Positions 58,701 to 64,000 of a stretch of DNA of 64,000 nt are shown piece after piece (position 1 is the first letter of the stretch; every line of letters begins with the position of its first letter). Origin of the DNA: Colius striatus (taxonomy: Eukaryota; Chordata; Aves; Coliiformes; Coliidae); assembly GCF_028858725.1 (NCBI RefSeq), contig NC_084759.1, forward strand, positions 141,030,671 through 141,094,670, written 5' to 3'. The translations under genes and the position numbers were made by a program. Under the pieces are notes generated by a model, which saw only the letters and a list, made by a program, of their open reading frames with translations, did not search any database and had not been told where the DNA came from.

Positions 58701-61700
58701 AACTTTATGGGCTTCCTCAGACACAGAAAACTCCCATGTTTCTGTAATTAGGGTCAATGTTTCCTTACAAAGCAATTCTTCCAGTTCCCTAGTCTTTCCA
58801 GTTGTGTCTCTCAGACTTTTCCTCCAAGTGATTGATGTCCAAACACCAGATTGCCCAGAAGTAAAACTGCTATGCCAGGTACAAGAGGTCAAGAATCTAC
58901 AGAATCAGGTTCCACCTTTCCACTTTTGCTTCTTTGCACATCGCTCAAGTGCTTTGCCACCTAATTTTTTACTCATGCGCTGCAGAAGCTTCCTTTTAGG
59001 CCTGATCCTAACCACTGTCAAACAGTTTTCTCCTAACTTTCCTGTTCAATCTCTAAATTGCAGTAGGAACAAAAAACCATCTGGTTCTGCAGCAATTAGA
59101 AAGAGAAAGAGGTGAGCAGGAACCAGTCACTAGAAGTCAGTAGACTAAGATATTTTATTGAGGATGTGACCATCAGTCTTCTAGATTTTCCAGCCAGTTG
59201 ATCTAAGACAGCCCGGTGTGACACACTAATTTCTTCAATTGTTGGTAGACAGGTCTGACTTGGTCTTTCTCTAGATTCATCTAGATTCATATAGCTTCCA
59301 TCATTCAAGTCCTAATGAATGCAAATCCCACAGCCTGAGGTGCCGCGCTCGCACCAAGGCTTCTCCAAACCTGCAGTGTGTATTCAAGCACCTCATATAG
59401 TAACAGTGAGACAGAACCTACAGTGTGTTCCATACCAACCCACTGCAAGCATTGCATCAACAAAGCAAAAGGACAACCTGAAGCAACAGAGAGGATGTCA
59501 TCCTAGCAGATCTAGGAAGACAAGGAAAAACCAGAAACCACAAGTGCAGCTCAGTGAGCACAAGAACTGCAGCAAATGACCACGACAACTGCACTTGCAT
59601 CCTGCAGCGCTTGCAGAGCAGCAGTAATGCTGGTAAGGGCTCTTTGATACGCTTCAGACACAGAAATGGTCGGCTTTTCAGAGGGACCTACTGCCTGGTG
59701 TCCCATTTATGCCCACTGGGGATGAGTGTGCTCAACTCAGGGTTAAAAAAATAAGCAAACAGGAACATGTTAACTGAGATGTGATGGAAGCAGATGCCTG
59801 TTGGAACCATAAATAACCTAACACAAGTTAAACTTCCTTCCTGAATGAAGAGGTGCCAAAGGGAGGTTTCTCCAGCTTCCTCCCCACTTGGAGGATAAAA
59901 AACACCCCTCACATCTGTGACTGGTGGCATCACCACCTCCCGTCCGCCAGGGAGCACTCCAGGACATAACATCACTGCCTTTTCCCCCCAGGACCCTGAA
60001 AAGGGCCAAACTTTTGCCTTTTGCTTTGCTCTCCAGACAGTGAGTATCAGGCTTCAGGGGCAGAGGCCAGGAGGCACGGATGCCCCAAGTGCCCTGGCCC
60101 CCTCCAGACACACGCCCTGGCCCCTCGTCCTCCAAACCTTCCCTGCTCCAGTTTCCGCAGCGATGTCCTAATGAGGGTGCTGCTCAGGCAGCTCTTTAAT
60201 GAGGAGCTAATCTGAACCACCTGTTGAGAAATCCCCTGCAGGATTAGGAGCCTATGGAGCAGTTATATCTCAGACCGAAGCGGCATCCAGCTCATGGAGT
60301 TGGGAGGAAGGGGTCACCCCTGCACTGGACTGAGATTTTCTCCCCCAGTTTTGCCTGCTGCCCGCTCGGCAAACAAGCCATCAGACATGCTGGTTCTCCC
60401 GTGTCAGGGATGGCGGCTGCCGTGACTTGCTGGGGAGCCAGCATGAGTTGCCACTCTCGCTCTGGCTGGCTCCCTTAAGCCCCGGTGCAGGGGGTGCTGG
60501 GAAGGCTCCTTGTTTGCTGGAAACGTTTCACTGGCCCACAGGCAGCAATTAACAGCCCTCTGCCACCACAGACCTGGAGCACCTGCGGTACTGATTAGCA
60601 TCATTCAGGCTCCATGTGTTTCCCACTCCCCTCCTCCTCTGGGATTTCTGCTGCCTGTGAACAAACACGTGTCCCAGTGCTTCCTGCATGGTGGGCTTTG
60701 CAGAGAGCAATTCTGGCCCCAAACTGACCATCACTGGGGTCTTATTTTCCTCTCAGCAGGCTTTTATCTGCAGCATGATGAGAGGTCCTTCCTTCCTTTT
60801 ATTTATCTATTCTAAGTAATTGTATTTATTGGGAGGAACTGTACTTTCTCCTTTGTTTTGCGGCAATCCCTGACCCTGGCTCACATGGAATATTCCCTGC
60901 AGTTTACTTTGCCAAGGTTTGACAAAACATCAGGTAACTATGTTTTCTCTGCATTTACAGCAAGAGATTATGCCACAGCCTGATAGAATCAAGCCTTTTT
61001 TTTTCTCCAAAGCTAATCCCATGTTGCCTGACTGATTGCTTTCAGTAGCAGTTGCCAGTTCAAAGACCACCCCCCCGCCCCCCCCATCTCCACTGTACCA
61101 TGCCCCTGGCTCTGCCAGAGTGACTGTTGGGGGCTGTGTGGTGAACTGGATCGGAAAGCTGATCTACGTTAAAAATAACCCCAACCAAAGAAAAAGGTTA
61201 TATTTAACTCTAGTCATTTCCCTGGGTCTGGTTCACTGCACAGGCCCACAAGCGGCACACTGTTAACGCTGATGGGGTGGAGAGGAGACGAGGGTGAAGA
61301 GGCACGGGAAGAGCCATTTCAGCCAACAAGGCTGCAGTTTGATAAGCATTTCTTTAAGCAGCCTAAATTGTGACTTTCATTTCCAGCTGACCCCCTCCTA
61401 GCTCAGCTCTGCACTGCATCACTCATTCTTCTCTCCCTCTGCACTATCTACTCCCTCATGTGTTTGCAGCCTCACGTTTTCCCCTTGGCTGAATTTCTGT
61501 CATTTCCCTTTGTAAGCCAGTTCTTCTAGCCCTCTCATCCCTTTTTCAACTTTTCTTTGAACTGCCTCGAATGTGCCAGCACTTTCATTGAAGTGGAATT
61601 CCCCAGACCTAGCGCAGATTTCCATATGCAGCTGCACCGGGGCCGGTTACCTCTGCGATCCAGAGGGCAGCACCTCCCTGCTCGCCATAGAAACCCCGAG

Positions 61701-62839
61701 TGTCAGCCTGCCTTTGACGGGCATTACCACCCATCTCTCTTTCAGCACAAGCACTTTCAAACGGCTCCTTCCCACTGAATAGCGATGCTGCGGTTTATTT
61801 TTTCCCCCAGGAGGCATCTGCTCGCCTCCCTCCGTCGTCCTCCCCCTCGCACCCCCCCTCACCTCCTGCTTGATTGGTTTGATGGGCTGATGGTCAGACA
61901 TCCACCTGGGAGAAAACTCTGTCCGCTGTAGACGCTTCTCCTGAAACAGGGTTGAGAATTGAGGGAAGGAAAAAGAGAGTGGAGGAAATTAGGGCACATT
62001 GGTGATACTGGCAGGAGAAACTCTGGGGGCTAGAAGTGACCATGAAATCCCTATTAGCTTTACAAGGGTAGCAAACAAGTAAACTGAACTCAATCCAAGA
62101 ACAGCACGCTGACTGCAGAGCCCATTTTACAAAGCCATCTAGTCGAAGGATCCCGGTCCAAATCTGTCCCACTTGAAAACATTCAGTTGACAGACAACAC
62201 CCTTCAGAGTTTCAGGGCTCTGACATACCAGTTCAAGCAGACTTAGTTAGGACAGCTAAAGCAGAGCCAGCTGAGGAATAGCAGTAAAAGTGGAATCACA
62301 GGCAGTTTGCACAGAAAAGTTAGGCTGTAAATTGCAGCAGTTCAAAAGCGGACAGAGATTCTCTGCTAGCAGAAAAGGGACACAGAGCATGGCCGAAGAC
62401 AGTAACCCTTTCAAGCCATCCTAAGCTGCCATGCAATCACCAAGCAGATCCCTAAGTATTGACTCCCAGCCCTGCCACTCCATGGGGGAGAACCTTTCTC
62501 CCCATACAGAAGCCAAACAGCCTCCACAGCCACAATACCCTCAGGCTGGAGGCCGGGGGGAGAAGGCCAGGGTGTTGGGCTGCTTGGATTTAGCTCTCCT
62601 TTGGTCAATAAACGTCCATGCTCTTGGAAGCGGTCAAAGAGAGGTAAACAGGATGCCATGTCTCCTCACCTTCTGTGCAATCATGTTGCAGATCTCCGGC
62701 AGGAAGTCTTCACTCAAGAGTTTGTAGAGCTGCCGCTCTCTAAGGGAAGTCCTCTCTCTGAAGCTTTCTGTGACCTGCCTCCACTCCTCTTCCGTCTGAC
62801 ACAGCAGCCACCATGTCCCACGGCCAGGCCCTTGGGACC
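43716..62839 (-). CDS. CECR2: CECR2 histone acetyl-lysine reader, 3' part (13 coding exons; 5' exons outside window)
   Basis: Minus-strand exons, in transcript order: 62839-62670, 61940-61863, 57086-56930, 53215-53086, 52818-52781, 52675-52584, 52314-52188, 50811-50378, 49399-49271, 49151-48353, 46344-44937, 44095-43990 and 43721-43716. All junctions are GT-AG and the phases match, giving about 1,223 residues plus stop; roughly the first 290 residues lie past position 64000. In order the protein shows a conserved segment (LREISLYKLL-type helix region), a charged coiled-coil stretch ([19 protein letters not shown]), a bromodomain (WPFLEPVD shelf, APMDISSM, acetyl-lysine-binding Asn in KYNGEGS), an acidic and basic linker, and a long Pro/Gly/His-rich tail ending PLDQS. 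CECR2 reads acetylated histones and works with ISWI remodelers (SMARCA1/SMARCA5) in the nucleus, with roles in neural-tube closure and spermatogenesis. It converges on ATP6V1E1. Confidence 0.95.
43990..44095 (-). CDS. CECR2: CECR2 penultimate coding exon
   Basis: Encodes (G)[20 protein letters not shown] then [15 protein letters not shown]. It joins the previous exon in phase 2 and ends in phase 0 with donor gtaagg. Confidence 0.95.
44937..46344 (-). CDS. CECR2: CECR2 large proline-rich exon
   Basis: 1,408 bases, about 469 residues: the C-terminal disordered region. It contains conserved blocks [40 protein letters not shown] and [20 protein letters not shown]. Acceptor tttccag, donor gtaaga. 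The 235-codon plus-strand frame at 45118-45825 is only its antisense shadow. Confidence 0.96.
47341..47484. repeat. Diverged tandem repeat in CECR2 intron
   Basis: A 35-base segment at 47341-47375 (tttgatctccagtttaccag...) recurs at 47450-47484 with 31 of 35 identities. A partial copy (ttttgatctccactttag) begins near 47407, so the word GATCTC appears four times. It lies in the intron 46345-48352. Confidence 0.85.
48353..49151 (-). CDS. CECR2: CECR2 proline-rich exon
   Basis: 799 bases, starting PSVGLSEH. It carries conserved blocks [40 protein letters not shown] and [20 protein letters not shown], followed by [10 protein letters not shown]. Ends AAC CAA G before donor gtaaca. GC-rich compared with the introns. 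Confidence 0.95.
49271..49399 (-). CDS. CECR2: CECR2 exon ([13 protein letters not shown])
   Basis: 43 codons, phase 0 at both ends: [16 protein letters not shown], then [18 protein letters not shown], ending HFAMQ. Acceptor tccccccag, donor gtaaga. Confidence 0.95.
50160..50179. repeat. Copy 1 of an exact 20-base intronic duplication
   Basis: The 20 bases starting agactgttcc and ending gctagtgt recur exactly at 52393-52412, same orientation. After one mismatch both copies continue gca. Both lie in CECR2 introns. Confidence 0.9.
50378..50811 (-). CDS. CECR2: CECR2 post-bromodomain exon with poly-serine tract
   Basis: 434 bases. Begins [20 protein letters not shown] (the last bromodomain helix), then [20 protein letters not shown] and a basic stretch. 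After [10 protein letters not shown] comes a run of about 14 residues that are almost all serine (interrupted by one Phe), encoded by a purine-rich repeat on the plus strand (gaggaggaag type, 50513-50551). Ends HPGQM before gtaagg. Confidence 0.95.
51895..51910. repeat. (CA)n microsatellite
   Basis: Eight CA units in a CECR2 intron. Confidence 0.9.
52188..52314 (-). CDS. CECR2: CECR2 bromodomain exon (second half)
   Basis: Encodes [20 protein letters not shown] then [20 protein letters not shown] and GS. The Asn in KYNG is the conserved residue that hydrogen-bonds acetyl-lysine. Acceptor tttcag, donor gtaaga, ends in phase 1. Confidence 0.97.
52393..52412. repeat. Copy 2 of the exact 20-base intronic duplication
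   Basis: Identical to 50160-50179. It lies about 30 bases before an old CR1 fragment. Confidence 0.9.
52445..52512 (-). mobile_element. Ancient CR1-like fragment
   Basis: taaggctagaagagactact, gtcatgcagtttgac and taacacagtctacaaaattt follow the complement of the same old CR1 3' consensus as the fragment near 37.6 kb. Short and diverged. Confidence 0.5.
52584..52675 (-). CDS. CECR2: CECR2 bromodomain exon (WPF shelf and ZA loop)
   Basis: Encodes (V)[19 protein letters not shown] then [14 protein letters not shown] plus the following loop line the acetyl-lysine pocket. Acceptor ctgccag, donor gtatgg. Confidence 0.97.
52781..52818 (-). CDS. CECR2: CECR2 short exon before the bromodomain
   Basis: Only 38 bases: (L)[12 protein letters not shown] and one base. 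Both neighbouring phases match. Donor gtcagt. Confidence 0.95.
53086..53215 (-). CDS. CECR2: CECR2 exon (coiled coil to bromodomain linker)
   Basis: Encodes (E)[19 protein letters not shown] then [20 protein letters not shown] and TKD. The split Glu makes the junction VEE-RARRRK. Acceptor cctgcag, donor gtgagt. Confidence 0.96.
53840..53950. repeat. Copy 1 of a diverged intronic repeat pair
   Basis: The segment gtttgcaaccagacagatgg, then gattgcttcataatagaaag and tttatgggcttttatgaacc resembles the segment at about 56010-56115, at roughly 70% by eye, same orientation. I do not recognise the family. Confidence 0.55.
55815..55925 (+). mobile_element. MIR-like SINE fragment
   Basis: acagatagagaattgaagca, cagagaatatgcaatttgcc and aaggtgaaacaggtatctg align with the core of a MIR-type SINE (acagatgaggaaactgaggc..., then cttgcccaaggtcacacagc). 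It is diverged, as expected of an amniote-age insertion. Confidence 0.55.
56010..56115. repeat. Copy 2 of the diverged intronic repeat pair
   Basis: gtctgctatcaaacatctgg, then agactgtttcatcttggaaa and gtttataaggtttgcatgac pair with copy 1. It starts about 90 bases after the MIR-like fragment, so it may be part of a larger old element. Confidence 0.55.
56930..57086 (-). CDS. CECR2: CECR2 coiled-coil exon
   Basis: Encodes [40 protein letters not shown] and [12 protein letters not shown] plus one base. Strongly charged with heptad-like spacing, so a coiled coil. Acceptor gtcatag, donor gtacgt. Confidence 0.96.
57087..61862 (-). other. CECR2: CECR2 intron of 4.8 kb with possible regulatory patches
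   Basis: No exon or recognised repeat is visible. Short AT-rich patches with homeobox-like words stand out against the flanks, for example attagcttaatttaattaga (57798-57817) and gcaattaacag with gattagcatcattcag (60544-60609). These could be enhancers, but this is inference from composition only. Confidence 0.35.
61863..61940 (-). CDS. CECR2: CECR2 exon ([17 protein letters not shown])
   Basis: 26 codons: [20 protein letters not shown] then KPIKQE, phase 0 both ends. Acceptor tgtttcag, donor gtgagg. Confidence 0.95.
62670..62839 (-). CDS. CECR2: CECR2 exon, 5'-most in window
   Basis: Starts with two bases completing a Gly codon, then [40 protein letters not shown] and [16 protein letters not shown]. 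Donor gtgagg. The upstream exon with the RGRPPKRKK basic motif known from CECR2 was looked for up to 64000 and not found, so it lies outside. Confidence 0.96.
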
Positions 62840-64000
62840 CTTCAACAACATGAAAGGATGTTATCTCCCACAGCAGTTATGACTAACAACTTTAACAACT
62901 TAACTTTATCGCTTCTCCTCTCCCCAGGTCTCAGGAAGACAAAAAGATACTGCCAATGGCCACTGTTATGGGAAACATGACCCAAAGCTCTCTTCATCCA
63001 CCAAAAACACTTCTAGCTCCCCACGCCACACAGAAAGTGATGCCAAGACACAGAGGAAGTACACAGGTGAAGAAATAATAGTGGCACTTGGCAACACATG
63101 GGTAATGTGACATCCCTGCAGCAAGCTTCTATTCCAGTTAGGATGGATCAGAGAAAAGGATTTCATTTATTTCTTGTAATGGAGGCCCTCAGCCAGAACA
63201 GGAGATAGGGTAACGCAAATGTCTGACTTAGTCTGGCAGCACAATAAAAACACTGAAAATTAATGTTACTTGAGACAAGCCTTTCTTTTTTTTAGCACTT
63301 CGAACATTTGCTGTGGTGAATAAAAACCCAAATGAAACATTTGCTTTGCAGGCACTTAAAAGAACAGAAGAGGAAGCAAAGGACAGGAGTTCATCAGGCT
63401 GCCAGATGAGGGGGAAGAGACGTTCCAGAAGTTCACATCACAACCCTACACGATCCAGGGTGGGATGTGAAGCAGGTCACTCACGGCTCTGAAGCACGCC
63501 CCAGCTACCAAGACACACTGAGCAGTTCTGCCTTGTGTGAAATATTTGAATATTAATTGCAAAGGACTTTCTTGCACAGGGATTGGAACACCCACCTGGA
63601 GAGGAGGAATGCTGTTCCTCCTCTGCAAATGTTTATACAGAGCAGAGAAGACTCATGGGTTGCAACTTGAATGCTTTTGCCCCAGGATGCTCTCTCTAAG
63701 CAAAAAAAAAAAGTTGTGGCCCATTTTGAGGAGTGGGGAGATGTTGGTTCAAACTCCTTTGGGCTGAGAGGTTCTCAGCTCCCTCTACACTTTTCTAGGT
63801 CTAGCCACTGGCTACTGTAAAGAAAGCAGCAGTCACCACCCCCACTGGCAATTGTCATGCAGCTTTTCACCGCATTTTCAAGCAAATCAACTATGAAAAA
63901 TATAAAGAAGCGAAAACCAGAACCCCTTTTTTTCTGAACCTGACCCTGGGCCTTCGTGGATCTGAGCTGCCCTTGGCTCTGGCATGCAAGCTATCAGGTT
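62840..64000 (-). other. CECR2: CECR2 intron, nothing recognised
   Basis: No exon or known repeat was seen between the last detectable CECR2 exon and the window end. Confidence 0.5.

Overview
The window looks like ordinary avian nuclear DNA. The evidence is spliced vertebrate genes with GT-AG introns, CpG-island promoters, many CR1 LINE fragments ending in the bird-type ATTCTRTG-like 3' tail, and an LTR with a TGTCGTGG 5' end that I recognise from bird genomes. The species cannot be named from the sequence. The gene order matches the human 22q11 (cat-eye) neighbourhood BCL2L13 - ATP6V1E1 - (SLC25A18) - CECR2.

Layout. Positions 1-3600 are probably intron 1 of BCL2L13 (minus strand). Its CpG island and a likely untranslated first exon lie at about 3600-4800. 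Positions 5740-7120 hold two CR1 fragments in opposite orientations, which fill much of the spacer between two divergent promoters. Positions 7190-7700 are the ATP6V1E1 promoter island. ATP6V1E1 runs on the plus strand from 7489 to 18843 in nine coding exons, which give a complete 226-residue V-ATPase subunit E. Its poly(A) signals are at about 19340-19386. Positions 19.4-35.6 kb contain no gene I can support: a CR1 fragment, an LTR of about 1 kb (26416-27380), a 147-bp (TTCCC)n array and two AT-rich blocks that could be conserved regulatory DNA. From 35.6 kb on, minus-strand 3'-UTR-like sequence leads to CECR2. CECR2 is minus strand; its 13 3'-most coding exons lie between 43716 and 62839 and encode about 1,223 residues, including the bromodomain. 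Its 5' exons lie beyond position 64000.

How the genes relate. ATP6V1E1 is a housekeeping proton-pump stator subunit. CECR2 is a chromatin reader. BCL2L13 is a mitochondrial BCL2-family protein, of which only the promoter end is here. They share no pathway; what the window shows is conserved synteny. BCL2L13 and ATP6V1E1 are head to head, and ATP6V1E1 and CECR2 converge. I could not find exons of SLC25A18, the mammalian neighbour between them.

I see no undescribed biological system. The best leads are non-coding: a nearly perfect 25-bp palindrome in ATP6V1E1 intron 1, an 11-bp perfect hairpin and a convincing distal poly(A) site downstream of CECR2, a 20-base exact duplication and a diverged repeat pair in CECR2 introns, and the apparent absence of SLC25A18.
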